From Jeotgalicoccus halotolerans (GTDB lineage: Bacteria > Bacillota > Bacilli > Staphylococcales > Salinicoccaceae): DNA of 64,000 bases. This document shows, piece after piece, positions 1-8,443 of the stretch. The notes below the pieces were generated by a model. The model was not told the DNA's origin, searched no databases, and saw nothing but the letters and a program-made list of their open reading frames with translations. Numbering within the stretch: the first letter of the stretch is position 1; every line of letters starts with the position of its first letter. Both the position numbers and the translations under genes were made by a program. Location of the stretch: contig NZ_QUMW01000015.1 in assembly GCF_003387165.1 (NCBI RefSeq), forward strand, positions 1 to 64,000, read 5' to 3'.

Positions 1-146
1 GCGCCAAAATTCACCTTCGCATCTTGAACTTCAGGTAGTTTCTTCACATTGCGCTCAAATTTCCCTGCACAGTTCGCACAGGAAAACCCCTGAACGCGGT
101 AAACTTTTTTTTCTTCTTCAGTCAGCTCTGTAATCCCCTCAGACAT
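1..146 (-). CDS. cadA: CadA cadmium/zinc P-type ATPase, N-terminal part only (copy A)
   Basis: Only the first ~48 codons are inside the window; the gene runs off the left edge. The visible part is the start of an HMA metal-binding domain with the motif GFSCANCAG, whose two cysteines bind soft metals and deliver them to the ATPase core. The ATG overlaps the end of cadC by 8 bases, so the two are probably translationally coupled. The sequence is almost identical to the complete cadA at 23.5-26.2 kb (offset 26,083). The family exports Cd2+, Zn2+ and Pb2+. How many HMA domains this copy has cannot be seen. Confidence 0.9.
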   Translation of the reverse strand, partial: MSEGITELTEEEKKVYRVQGFSCANCAGKFERNVKKLPEVQDAKVNFG

Positions 147-507
147 TGGTTATTACTTCTTTCCTATGTATTAAAGCAATCGTCATAATTTCTTTAATAT
201 GCTGATCTTCCAGAGAATAGAACGCAAGTTTCCCTTCTTTCCTGAATGTGACGATGCCTTCTTTGTAGAGTGTGCGTAAATGATGAGACGCATTGGCTAC
301 AGTCACACCGAGTATATTTGCGATGTCACAGACGCATAGTTCCTCTTCCCGGCATAAGGAATAGGTGATTTTTGCCCTATTCACATCGGCGATAGCCTTA
401 AGCATCTCTGATATACCAGCAATATCGACACTTTGTAAATTCTCTTGCATCCGGTTAACCTTTTCTTCGTCATAACAAAAAACTTCACATGTTTCTTTAT
501 TATTCAT
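139..507 (-). CDS. cadC: CadC metal-sensing ArsR/SmtB repressor (copy A)
   Basis: A 122-residue winged-helix repressor of the ArsR/SmtB family. It carries the CadC sensor cysteines at C7, C11, C58 and C60 (the last two in ELCVCD), the set that binds Cd/Pb/Zn in plasmid pI258 CadC, and the helix [16 protein letters not shown] for DNA recognition. It differs from copy B (26.2-26.6 kb) at only about four residues. A palindromic operator lies just upstream, so it should repress its own cadCA operon until metal binds. The reading frame is intact. Confidence 0.95.
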   Translation of the reverse strand: MNNKETCEVFCYDEEKVNRMQENLQSVDIAGISEMLKAIADVNRAKITYSLCREEELCVCDIANILGVTVANASHHLRTLYKEGIVTFRKEGKLAFYSLEDQHIKEIMTIALIHRKEVITNV

Positions 508-521
508 ACATACACCTCACC

Positions 522-541
522 ATTCAAATATTCGTTTGAAT
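522..541 (-). promoter_or_regulatory. CadC operator, copy A
   Basis: The imperfect palindrome ATTCAAATATTCGTTTGAAT lies 15 bases upstream of cadC. It matches the ATTCAAA/TTTGAAT arms typical of cadO. The same element is present upstream of copy B. Confidence 0.7.
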
Positions 542-564
542 ATAACATATCATCTCGTTTTTCT

Positions 565-591
565 TTATTCAAGTAGATATTTAAATAATAA
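565..591. promoter_or_regulatory. Second CadC-like palindrome, copy A
   Basis: TTATTCAA and its near complement TTAAATAATAA are separated by a short spacer, about 25 bases upstream of the first operator. The copy B equivalent at 26,648-26,674 is a better palindrome (TTATTCAA, 7-base spacer plus one, TTGAATAATAA). It may be a second CadC site. Confidence 0.35.
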
Positions 592-689
592 ATATGTATA
601 ATTTTTTCTCGCCATATAAAGAATTTTCTGGAATAAAGCTGAAAGAAATTACAATTTCATAAGTGAACTTTATTGTGATAAATAATTTA

Positions 690-1063
690 TTCGTTCTTAA
701 AAGTACACTTTTAAGAACGGTTTGAAAAAATTTGAAATAAATATTCCTAAGCACATAAAAATAGTTTACGAACGTTCAATATTTTGCATGTAATTTTGCG
801 AATGTTTTCATTTATAATCAGATAAATAATGTTATGGTTAAATAATTTGCAGATGTAATTTTCTCTTTTAAATTTTGATTAATTAGAATAGACTCTAAAT
901 AGACAACACTAGAGTGTCTCTTTCACCAATGAATTGCATATATTTTAAATATTATTTTTCACATACTACTTTAAAACCCAGCTTGTCTTCGTAAGAAGAC
1001 AAGCTGGGTTCTTTAACTATAGTGCAAATTGTCGTCTAAATCAGTGCAGAATAATTACGAAAG
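690..1063. repeat. res-like recombination-site repeat, copy 1
   Basis: It begins with the palindrome CGTTCTTAAAAGT/ACACTTTTAAGAACG and contains a core with TTTGCAGAT, CTCTTTTAAATTTT and TAGACTCTAAATAGACAACAC. It ends with a strong hairpin and GTGCAGAATAATTACGAAAGTGAC. The block recurs at 22.4 kb (next to a broken serine recombinase), and its first part recurs at 30.8 kb directly upstream of a truncated serine recombinase start. That placement suggests a resolvase binding region. There is no gene from 508 to 1251. Confidence 0.55.
975..1010. terminator. Hairpin terminator inside the res-like repeat
   Basis: AACCCAGCTTGTCTTC and its exact complement enclose a 4-base loop and are followed by TTCTTTAA. 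An equal hairpin exists at 22,650-22,685 with a changed loop. Confidence 0.7.
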
Positions 1064-1251
1064 TGACATTCAGGATTCCTATAAATCCTAAAAACTATAA
1101 TTAACAGTTGTTTTTTGAACTTAATTTTACATATAGTTTTTGTCATATTAAATACTCATTTTATGCACGCATTCTCGAAAATTATAATCTAGTCTAATAC
1201 ATGAAGGAATGACAAGTTCTTTATTAAAAGTAGAAAGAAGGGATTTAAAGT

Positions 1252-1578
1252 ATGAGAAAAAAGAACTTATTGATAAGCTTGTTTTCACTAATGATGGTCA
1301 TTGTTTTATCAGCTTGTACAAGCGAAGCATCTGTAGAAGATACTAACAATGAAGAGAATTCAAATGAAGAGATGAAAATGAATGAAGACAATGAAAGTTC
1401 TATGGAAGAAAATATAAATGGCTCCTCCAGTGGAGGAGAAATGAATAATAGTTCCATGGGTAATGGCCATATGGATCATGATGAAGTTGTAAGTCTAATC
1501 GATTCGACAGGAAAAAACGAACTGAGTATCCCCCCTGTACTCAAAAGCGACAGCAACAAAGGAAATCGCTTAAAATAA
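1252..1578 (+). CDS. Short lipoprotein; probable N-terminal remnant of a multicopper oxidase
   Basis: 108 residues with a lipoprotein signal peptide (lipobox LSAC near residue 18-21), then an acidic Ser/Glu/Met/Asn-rich linker, then HMDHDEVVSLIDSTGKNE and SIPPVLKSD. That last part resembles the entry to the first cupredoxin domain of bacillar and staphylococcal copper oxidases, which normally run to about 450-500 residues. Here the frame stops at once and a terminator follows, so I infer a deletion remnant of a copper oxidase (mco-like). A GAAAGAAGGG ribosome site precedes the ATG. The neighbouring copper genes support the idea. The alternative is a genuine small Met/His metal-binding lipoprotein. 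Confidence 0.5.
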   Translation: MRKKNLLISLFSLMMVIVLSACTSEASVEDTNNEENSNEEMKMNEDNESSMEENINGSSSGGEMNNSSMGNGHMDHDEVVSLIDSTGKNELSIPPVLKSDSNKGNRLK

Positions 1579-1594
1579 AACTTATATAGAAAAA

Positions 1595-1628
1595 ATGCCA
1601 TGTCAGATAATAATTCTGGCATGGCGTT
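1595..1628 (+). terminator. Rho-independent terminator
   Basis: ATGCCATGTCAGA pairs with TCTGGCATGGCGT and is followed by TTTCTTATT. It closes the short lipoprotein gene. Confidence 0.7.
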
Positions 1629-1682
1629 TCTTATTAATAGAACAAAAGCAATCAGTCTAACGTTCTAATATTGAAAGTGTTT

Positions 1683-2354
1683 TTAATTTTTAATCCATTT
1701 GTAACCAACGCCCCACACTGTGTGAAAGTAATCATCAATAGGAAAGCCGACTTCCCGAATTTTTTCCCGCATATTTCTAACATGGGAATCTACAGTACGT
1801 CCTTCCGTTTCAGAATGCATGCCCCACACTAAATCAATCAATTGATTTCTAGAAAATACCCTTCCTGGATTTTTCATGAGTAATCCAATGATTGCAAATT
1901 CTTTTGGTGTTAATTTTACAAGCTGCTTTTTATAGGATAGTTCAAATTGATCTTTGTCCCATAGCAGTCCTTCGACTTCAATCCGGTTGACAGGTCTTGT
2001 TCTTCTTAGTAATGCATCCATTCTTGCAACCAATTCTTCTTCATTAAAAGGTTTTGTGATATAGTCATCTGCACCCAGCTTGAGTCCTTTTACAATATCT
2101 TCTTTTTGCTCACGTGCAGTCACCATGATAATAGGTACATCTGAGTATTGCCGTATTTCTCTGCATACTTCCCATCCATTCATTTCAGGCATCATGATAT
2201 CCAGTAGAATAAGATCAAACTTCTCTTCTTTAACAAACTTAAGCCCTGCTTTTGCACCTACTGCTTTTCGACAAAAATAAGGGTAAGGTTTCAAGTATAA
2301 TGTCAACAGTTCGAGCATTCTCTCTTCATCATCGATTAACAGCACTTTATTCAT
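1683..2354 (-). CDS. OmpR/PhoB-type response regulator
   Basis: 223 residues: a receiver domain (acidic pocket LLIDDEE near the start, phospho-acceptor Asp in LILLDIMMPEMNG, switch Lys in TKPF) followed by a winged-helix DNA-binding domain (SHVRNMREKIRE and VWGVGYKW). The ATG overlaps the stop of the upstream histidine kinase by 8 bases. In Staphylococcaceae such pairs next to copB, a multicopper oxidase and YdhK-type lipoproteins usually respond to copper or envelope stress. That role is inferred from context only; the signal cannot be read from the sequence. Confidence 0.85.
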   Translation of the reverse strand: MNKVLLIDDEERMLELLTLYLKPYPYFCRKAVGAKAGLKFVKEEKFDLILLDIMMPEMNGWEVCREIRQYSDVPIIMVTAREQKEDIVKGLKLGADDYITKPFNEEELVARMDALLRRTRPVNRIEVEGLLWDKDQFELSYKKQLVKLTPKEFAIIGLLMKNPGRVFSRNQLIDLVWGMHSETEGRTVDSHVRNMREKIREVGFPIDDYFHTVWGVGYKWIKN

Positions 2355-3735
2355 TTACATTCTCCTTCTTTAAAGATATGACGAAAACAGTCCCCTTGCC
2401 GAGTGTACTTTCTACTCCAATCTCGCCACCATGCAACTCCACAATTTCTTTAGCGATTGTCAGCCCGAGACCTGATCCTCCGCTTACCCGGGATCTAGAC
2501 TTTTCAGAACGATACAGCCGATCGAATATAAAGGGCAGATCTTCTTCTGCGATTCCTTCTCCTGTATCTGAAATAGTTGTTAAAATATCCCTTTGATTTT
2601 GGGTTACTGCCACTGTGATATGCCCTTCTTCGGGAGTATACTTTATTGCATTATCTAATATATTCAATATAACTTGTTGAATTCTTTCGGGATCTGCCAT
2701 AACAACCAAGTTGTCTGGACAATGAAAGAAAAGCTCTATCTTTTTATCATTGAGTGCTGGACGGATTCGTGCTAAAACCGTCTCAATCAAAGCGCTAAAT
2801 ACTACCCTCTCTTTTGTGATGGTAAATTTATTATGATCGATTTTAGCTAATTCAAACAGATTTTTTATCAGGTTTGCTAAATGCTCTGTTTCTTCCTGAA
2901 TGATTTTAATGTATCTATTCCTGTCCGTCGTGGATATTTCTTTTCTGCTAATAATATCCGTATACCCTTTCATATAGGTTAAAGGTGTTCGTAGCTCATG
3001 CGATATACTCCCTAAAAATTCATTTCTCTCGTTTTTTAAACGTTCCAGATCTTGCGACAGCAAAGTAATCGAAGTCGCCAAATCTCCAAGCTCATCTTTT
3101 CGATGTGTATATAATTCCAAGTTATGATTGCCTCTACTTAATTGTTCTGTCGCTTTTTTCATCCTCAGTACCGGTTGGGTAATAACTCTGGAAAGAATGA
3201 ACACCGTTATAACAGTCAGAAGTAAAGTCAATAGACCCACAAGCCAAAACTTATTGCTGAGATGATCAATAATCCGTTCGATGCTATCACTTTCAGCAAA
3301 CATAAAAACATGCCCGCTGTGAGTTTCATTAAAAGTTAGAGGGCTGTCTGTAGAGACATATTTTTCTTCTGACCAATTTGATTTCAGGATAACTCCTTCT
3401 TGTGGTATTTCACCATAATCAGTATGTTCAATAATAGTTATCATTTCTGGTTCAACCGGATCAGAATTGGTGATTATCTCTCCATTCTCATCTGTTATCA
3501 CCACAATAAAATCTGATTCTGACTCCATAATCGCAACATGTTCCAATGTCGTGGTTGTATAGTTTTCTTCCAATACGTCTCTGTGTGTATTCCCCCTGGC
3601 CAATAAATCCCCCATCACTTCCTCCACACGATCAGCGACCAGATTTGTATACAGGATATAGAATAATATGATTTCAATAATAAGAATCACCAGAAAAAAC
3701 AAAAGTCCGATTTTTAAAGCTAATTTATTGAACAT
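2347..3735 (-). CDS. Membrane sensor histidine kinase
   Basis: 462 residues from the ATG that follows GAGGAGG; an upstream in-frame ATG at 3765 has no ribosome site. Two membrane segments (about residues 7-30 and 160-185) bracket an acidic extracellular sensor of about 130 residues. HAMP, HisKA (phospho-His in SISHELRTPLTYMKGY) and HATPase_c (N box NILDNAIKY, DTGEGI, GGSGLGLTIAKEIVELHGG) domains follow. It should phosphorylate the regulator whose gene it overlaps. No histidine- or methionine-rich metal motif is obvious in the sensor, so a copper role rests on neighbours alone. Confidence 0.85.
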   Translation of the reverse strand: MFNKLALKIGLLFFLVILIIEIILFYILYTNLVADRVEEVMGDLLARGNTHRDVLEENYTTTTLEHVAIMESESDFIVVITDENGEIITNSDPVEPEMITIIEHTDYGEIPQEGVILKSNWSEEKYVSTDSPLTFNETHSGHVFMFAESDSIERIIDHLSNKFWLVGLLTLLLTVITVFILSRVITQPVLRMKKATEQLSRGNHNLELYTHRKDELGDLATSITLLSQDLERLKNERNEFLGSISHELRTPLTYMKGYTDIISRKEISTTDRNRYIKIIQEETEHLANLIKNLFELAKIDHNKFTITKERVVFSALIETVLARIRPALNDKKIELFFHCPDNLVVMADPERIQQVILNILDNAIKYTPEEGHITVAVTQNQRDILTTISDTGEGIAEEDLPFIFDRLYRSEKSRSRVSGGSGLGLTIAKEIVELHGGEIGVESTLGKGTVFVISLKKENVNE

Positions 3736-3931
3736 AAAATCCTCCTCAGTTTTCTGCAACAGCATAAATCGTAATAGATTATCTTATCATTTTGTTCATT
3801 AGTCATATTATATAGAAAAGTAGTATTTTTATTATGAATAATTCAGCTTATTTTACTTTGCCCACAACTAAAATTTTCTTCCACTGTTCTTATGAGCCGT
3901 CATTAGACACATAAATATTTCTGTTTATAGT

Positions 3932-4208
3932 CTAGATTGCTAACTCATCTTCGTTCTGTGGATTGATTGCAACATACAAAATACCATCATCTTTCATCTC
4001 CACTATCTTTCGATAAAAATAATCTAGCAGAGGTGGCAGCTGCAACGAAGTTTTAGTCTGAAAAATGTATGACTAAGTATAACACCTGACCGTCAAGACT
4101 TTTTAAAATTAAAGGGACACTCGAAGTTACATGAGTGATTTTACCGCATCCCGCTAAAAATATAGATGATAATATGATAGTATTAATTATTAATTTTCTT
4201 GGTATCAT
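3932..4208 (-). pseudogene. Frameshifted small lipoprotein remnant
   Basis: The stretch between the kinase and the YdhK gene is not empty. On the minus strand an ATG opens MIPRKLIINTII with a lipobox LAGC and continues through VPLILKSLDGQVLYLVIHFSD before a stop. Coding character resumes in another frame as LLDYFYRKIVEMKDDG and YVAINPQNEDELAI, then stops. I read this as a decayed lipoprotein gene of unknown family; I do not recognise the product. Confidence 0.5.
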
Positions 4209-4260
4209 GATTATATTCGCTACTCTCTTTATACATTTTATTATTTAAATATCGATTTTT

Positions 4261-4387
4261 CGTGCAGATTTGAAGGAAGCGCTGAGATATCATCCACGGT
4301 TAATAAACCTTTAAATTGAAATCCAATATGTCGAGTCGGTAATATTATTCTTGATTAAATACATTTATTTTTCATTGAATCTGCACG
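4261..4387. repeat. Distant inverted repeat CGTGCAGATT/AATCTGCACG
   Basis: Ten-base perfect arms (CGTGCAGATT at 4261, AATCTGCACG at 4378) lie about 107 bases apart in the AT-rich leader of the YdhK gene. There is no coding content between them. They could be the ends of a miniature element or a chance match. Confidence 0.35.
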
Positions 4388-4447
4388 TAAACTGCAAAAG
4401 TTATAGGTAGAGTTCTCAGTGGAACTAATAAAATGGAGGGTATATAC

Positions 4448-5071
4448 ATGGTAAAAAACAAAATATTATTAGGGGTTCTTTCCATATTCGCTGTATTTTT
4501 AATGGCTGCCTGTGGTAATGGGGAAACTCAGCCTAATGAAGATGAAGAAAGCCAAAGCACTGAAACAGAGTCCAGCTCTGAAGTGGAAATGGACATGGAA
4601 TCAGATTCCGGAGGTCATATGGAACATTCAGCTGATGAGATGTCCAGTTCCGGTGAAGTACCTGAAGACTTGAAAGAAGCAGAAAATCCAACTTATGCAG
4701 TTGGAAGTCAAGCGATTATTCAAGCAGAACACATGCAAGGTATGGATGGTGCTGAAGCAACAATTTCCGGTGCTTTTGACACCACCGTCTATACTGTCTC
4801 ATACACGCCGACGAACGGCGAAGAACTGGTAGAAGATCATAAATGGGTCATTCATGAAGAATTGGAAGAACCGGGAGAAGCCCCATTAGAACCAGACGAT
4901 GAAGCAGTAATGAATACATCACACATGGAAGGCATGGAAGGTGCAACCGCTACGATCGATTCTGCTGAAGAGACCACTGTCTATATGGTGGATTTCGTTA
5001 CAACAGATACTGAAGAAGAAGTTCAGAATCATAAATGGGTCACGGAAGGTGAGTTGGCACCTGTAGAATAA
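4448..5071 (+). CDS. YdhK/DUF1541-type lipoprotein with two repeat domains
   Basis: 207 residues from the ATG preceded by TGGAGGG; the earlier ATG at 4433 lies upstream of this ribosome site. A lipoprotein signal (lipobox MAAC) is followed by a Ser/Glu/Met/His-rich linker, then two copies of a ~60-residue domain, each with HM(Q/E)GM(D/E)GA.ATI, TTVY and HKWV. This is the YdhK (DUF1541) family, common beside copper ATPases and oxidases in Firmicutes. The Met/His content suggests copper binding at the cell surface, but no biochemical function is established that I know of. The gene is monocistronic and closed by a strong terminator. Confidence 0.8.
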   Translation: MVKNKILLGVLSIFAVFLMAACGNGETQPNEDEESQSTETESSSEVEMDMESDSGGHMEHSADEMSSSGEVPEDLKEAENPTYAVGSQAIIQAEHMQGMDGAEATISGAFDTTVYTVSYTPTNGEELVEDHKWVIHEELEEPGEAPLEPDDEAVMNTSHMEGMEGATATIDSAEETTVYMVDFVTTDTEEEVQNHKWVTEGELAPVE

Positions 5072-5128
5072 ATTAATTAGTGAATATTAATATAGTACAG
5101 AAACATTAGATTTTTGATTACAAAGAAA

Positions 5129-5165
5129 AATTCCGGCAAATCTTGAGTTAAGATTTGCCGGAATT
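5129..5165 (+). terminator. Rho-independent terminator after the YdhK gene
   Basis: A 16-base perfect stem (AATTCCGGCAAATCTT and complement) with a 5-base loop and a following T-run. It may serve both strands. Confidence 0.85.
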
Positions 5166-5254
5166 TTTATCTTATCTTCTTTTTTATAATTATTATATAA
5201 AATCAATAAGATAAAAAAATGATACTCTAAATTAATAAAATCTTTTGCCGTTAA

Positions 5255-5506
5255 CTACCCGCAGCATGAACATGCAGAACCATCTTCTTTATCAGCGTTC
5301 TCTTTAATCTCGTAGCCGGTATTTTGAATAACAACTTTGATGTCATCCAAATTAATTGTACTGTCATTAAATGTTACATCTGCTTTACCTGCAGGAAGTT
5401 GAACTTTAACTGATTCAACGCCATTTAATTGACCGACGCTCTCTTCGACTTTATTAACGCAAGCCCCACATGACATACCTTCTACATTAAGTATTACTTT
5501 TGACAT
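5255..5506 (-). CDS. copZ: CopZ-like copper chaperone
   Basis: 83 residues forming one HMA fold with the Cu(I) site GMSCGAC (residues 10-16). It has an unusual extra cysteine cluster CSCCG at the C-terminus. CopZ proteins carry cytosolic Cu(I) to a copper ATPase and to the repressor. It lies downstream of copY and copB on the same strand but has its own upstream region with a CsoR-like palindrome, so it may be regulated separately. The tail cysteines could bind extra Cu(I). Confidence 0.85.
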   Translation of the reverse strand: MSKVILNVEGMSCGACVNKVEESVGQLNGVESVKVQLPAGKADVTFNDSTINLDDIKVVIQNTGYEIKENADKEDGSACSCCG

Positions 5507-5557
5507 ATAAATTTCTCATTAAAATTTTATTATATTATTTTATACGAAAGTTTCAAT

Positions 5558-5574
5558 ATACCCATGGTAGGTAT
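5558..5574 (-). promoter_or_regulatory. CsoR-type operator candidate upstream of copZ
   Basis: ATACCCATGGTAGGTAT has ATACC and GGTAT arms separated by 7 bases, the arrangement I recall for the CsoR site of Bacillus copZA. It sits 52 bases upstream of the copZ ATG. No csoR gene is in the window. Confidence 0.4.
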
Positions 5575-5645
5575 TTTATCCTTTTTCATTTTTTATTTAA
5601 CATATCAATTATCTGTCTTAATTTATTAATTTTGTCTACTGCTGA

Positions 5646-6077
5646 TTAACAATTACATTGACCTGGAACACAATTGCATGGCACTACGTCAACTGCATCC
5701 TTTTTTTTCATCTCTAACACTTTTTCCAACTCTTCTATATCTATATAGCTTAATGTTGATTTTGAAATTAAATCTGCAATAATTTTTCCAATGTCTTTAT
5801 TACATATATTATCGAAAGTTTGTTCAAGTGTACTTTTGAGAAAGTCACTTTCTTTTAAATTAGTTGAATAAATGTATTTGTTGCCGTCCTTTTCTGTGTT
5901 TAATACGCCTTTATCAACAAGTCTCCCAATAAGTGTTTTGGTCGTGGCCGGTTTCCAATTCTTTTTATTTTCTATAATATCTCTAATATCTTTACTCGTA
6001 GTTTTGCTTTGTGCCCAAACGACCCGCATCACTTCCCATTCGGAATCTGTGATATTTGAATCAATTGCTTTGGTCAT
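5646..6077 (-). CDS. copY: CopY copper-responsive repressor (BlaI/MecI family)
   Basis: 143 residues from the ATG preceded by GAGGTG; an in-frame upstream ATG is not used. The N-terminal winged helix has the BlaI/MecI signature (SEWEVMRVVWAQ, KTLIGRLVDKGVL). The C-terminus ends in CNCVPGQCNC, exactly the CxCxxxxCxC motif of CopY that exchanges Zn2+ for Cu(I) and releases DNA. Two TACAnnTGTA cop boxes upstream of copB are the expected targets. A terminator separates it from copB, so it has its own transcript start or depends on read-through. Confidence 0.92.
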   Translation of the reverse strand: MTKAIDSNITDSEWEVMRVVWAQSKTTSKDIRDIIENKKNWKPATTKTLIGRLVDKGVLNTEKDGNKYIYSTNLKESDFLKSTLEQTFDNICNKDIGKIIADLISKSTLSYIDIEELEKVLEMKKKDAVDVVPCNCVPGQCNC

Positions 6078-6149
6078 ATTTTCACCTCTCTCTAATTTTT
6101 TCAAGTATTTTTAAGATGTCTTTCATATTTCATACAATAAAGAATTAAA

Positions 6150-6185
6150 ATACCGACTATCCTTAAGTAAGGATTTGTCGGCATT
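6150..6185 (-). terminator. Terminator between copB and copY
   Basis: On the minus strand, GCCGACAAATCCTTA pairs with TAAGGATAGTCGGT with one bulge and is followed by an AT-rich tract. It would limit read-through from copB into copY. Confidence 0.6.
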
Positions 6186-6189
6186 TATT

Positions 6190-8238
6190 TTATTCTACTT
6201 CAAATCTATGAAGTAACTGCGCATTGATTGCAACGATGATTGTACTGAGACTCATCAAAATCGCACCTACAGCCGGACTGAGTATTATCCCCCAAGGCGC
6301 CAGCACTCCTGCTGCCAATGGGAGGGCAATCACGTTATATCCGGTTGCCCAGATCAGATTCTGTACCAATTTATTATATGTTCTTTTAGAGAGGCTGAAT
6401 ATTGCAAGAATATCTTTCGGATTACTGTCAACGAGAACGATGTCTGCACTATCCATCGCGATATCTGTGCCTGCACCCACTGCGATACCAACATCTGCTT
6501 TAGTCAGTGCCGGTGCGTCATTGATTCCATCACCTGTCATTGCAACAATCAAACCACGTTCTTGGATTTCTGTCACTTTATCTGCTTTCTCATTGGGCAT
6601 TACTTCAGCATAAACTTCATCAATCCCAATTTGTTCTGCGACATAATTTGCGACTTTTTGGTTATCTCCGGTCAACATTACAGCTTTAATATTTTTCTTA
6701 TGCAGCTGTTCTATTGTCTGCTTAGAACTTTCCTTAATCTTATCCGCAAGCGCAAGCGCACCTGCCAATTCTTCATCTACCAGAAGAAAAACAACCGTTT
6801 TACCTTGTTCTGACCATTTATTGAAGTTATAATCATCAAAATCAATTTTTTGTTTACGTACATATCCCGGGCTCACTACTTTGACTTGCTTATCATCAAT
6901 CACCCCTTCAATTCCTGCACCGGTAATTGAATTAAAATTTGTCATTTCAAGCAGTTCAAGTTCCTTTAATCTGGCTTCATTGAGTATACCTTTAGCAATA
7001 GGATGCTCTGAGTCATTTTCCACTGTTGCCGCATAACTTAAAAGAGTATTTTCGTCTATATTATTGAAGGTCTGTATATCTGTAACCTCAAATTTACCTT
7101 CAGTCAAAGTACCGGTTTTATCAAATATCACAGCGTTAATTTTACGAGCCTTTTCAAACTGCGGCCGTTGGCGAATCAACAGACCATGTTTGGCAGCAAG
7201 TGATGTAGATACTGAAATAACCAGAGGTGCTGCCAAACCTAAAGCGTGAGGACAAGCGATGACCAGAACAGTTACTAATCTCATGATAGCAGTATCTACA
7301 GTTGCTCCAATACTTATCCAAACGATAAAGGTGATAATTCCGGCAGCTAAAGCGATATAAAATAACCATTTAGCTGCTTTATTAGTTACATCCTGTGTTT
7401 TAGATTTAGTACGTTGTGATTCTCTTACCATATCAATAACTTGTGTCAGGTAAGATTCATTCATCAGTTTCTCTACTTGAATAGTGAGAGAACCTTCTCT
7501 GTTGATTGAACCTCCGATGACCTCGTCATCAATGGATTTTCCAACCGGAACAGATTCACCCGTTAACATTGATTCATCAACTTGCGACTTTCCTTTAATG
7601 ATTTTACCATCCAGCGGCATTTTTTCTCCGGGTTTGACCAGCAGTAAATCACCTGCCTTAATATCATCAATCCGAACTTCTTCTGTTTCACCATTTTCAA
7701 CGATACGGTTTGCCGTATCAGGCATTAATGATGCGAGGGATTCCATGGCCTTAGAAGCATTGTTAATAGCTCTCATTTCAATCCAATGTCCCAGAAGCAT
7801 GATTAATACCAGAGTTGCCAGCTCCCAAAAAATTTCTTGCCCATTGAATCCAAAAACAACTGCCATACTATAGAAGTAAGCAACGGAAATCGCCATTGCT
7901 ATTAATGTCATCATGCCTGGTTCTTTGTTTTTCAATTCATCGTAAGCGCCCTTAATGAATGGCCAGCCTCCGTAGAAATAAACGAATGTGGCCAACGCTG
8001 CCACAATATAACTATCTCCAGTAAATTGCCAATCCACACCTATGAAATTTTGAATCATCGGAGATAGAAGTACAATTGGAATTGTGAATATCAGGATAAT
8101 GAAGAATTTATTTCGAAAATCTGTCACCATATGTGCATGGTGATCGTGACCGTTATGATTATGGGATTCATGGTTCTCCTCATGGTTATGATGACTTTCT
8201 TCGTGCTCAGCATGATTATGATTATCTTCTTTATTCAT
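6190..8238 (-). CDS. copB: CopB-type copper-exporting P1B ATPase
   Basis: 682 residues. The N-terminus is a histidine-rich tail (about 15 His in the first 36 residues) instead of an HMA domain. Eight predicted membrane segments carry the intramembrane motif CPH (ACPHALGLAAP), the mark of P1B-3 (CopB) pumps. TGES, DKTGT (phosphorylated Asp) and TGDGINDAP are intact. A strong AGGAGGGGG ribosome site precedes the ATG. Two cop boxes lie just upstream, so copper should relieve CopY repression. It exports copper from the cytosol. Confidence 0.93.
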   Translation of the reverse strand: MNKEDNHNHAEHEESHHNHEENHESHNHNGHDHHAHMVTDFRNKFFIILIFTIPIVLLSPMIQNFIGVDWQFTGDSYIVAALATFVYFYGGWPFIKGAYDELKNKEPGMMTLIAMAISVAYFYSMAVVFGFNGQEIFWELATLVLIMLLGHWIEMRAINNASKAMESLASLMPDTANRIVENGETEEVRIDDIKAGDLLLVKPGEKMPLDGKIIKGKSQVDESMLTGESVPVGKSIDDEVIGGSINREGSLTIQVEKLMNESYLTQVIDMVRESQRTKSKTQDVTNKAAKWLFYIALAAGIITFIVWISIGATVDTAIMRLVTVLVIACPHALGLAAPLVISVSTSLAAKHGLLIRQRPQFEKARKINAVIFDKTGTLTEGKFEVTDIQTFNNIDENTLLSYAATVENDSEHPIAKGILNEARLKELELLEMTNFNSITGAGIEGVIDDKQVKVVSPGYVRKQKIDFDDYNFNKWSEQGKTVVFLLVDEELAGALALADKIKESSKQTIEQLHKKNIKAVMLTGDNQKVANYVAEQIGIDEVYAEVMPNEKADKVTEIQERGLIVAMTGDGINDAPALTKADVGIAVGAGTDIAMDSADIVLVDSNPKDILAIFSLSKRTYNKLVQNLIWATGYNVIALPLAAGVLAPWGIILSPAVGAILMSLSTIIVAINAQLLHRFEVE

Positions 8239-8268
8239 TTCTTTCCCCCTCCTACATTATAATAAGAC

Positions 8269-8278
8269 TACAATTGTA
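8269..8278 (-). promoter_or_regulatory. cop box 1 (CopY operator)
   Basis: TACAATTGTA fits the CopY consensus TACAnnTGTA and is a perfect palindrome. It is 30 bases upstream of the copB ATG, next to a TATAAT-like sequence. Confidence 0.8.
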
Positions 8279-8300
8279 AACGATTTATTAACTTAAAGAT

Positions 8301-8310
8301 TACATCTGTA
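8301..8310 (-). promoter_or_regulatory. cop box 2 (CopY operator)
   Basis: TACATCTGTA (TACAGATGTA on the minus strand) is a second CopY consensus site, 22 bases beyond the first. Paired cop boxes are usual for CopY control. Confidence 0.8.
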
Positions 8311-8443
8311 GTCGTTATTTGTCAAGCTATTAATTTACTAAGTTTATTATAAAAAATATATGTGCAGAAACTATCCACTACATGTATTTAAAAACTAAGT
8401 AAAAATAAATTAACTGCTGCTCTGAGATTTAACATTGAATTAA

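Larger units (their letters stand above)
1..595. repeat. Direct repeat, copy A of the cadCA segment
   Basis: This stretch matches 26,084-26,678 base for base at a constant offset, with only scattered substitutions. It covers the 5' end of cadA, all of cadC and the operator region. Similarity stops near 595. The left limit is outside the window. Confidence 0.9.
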
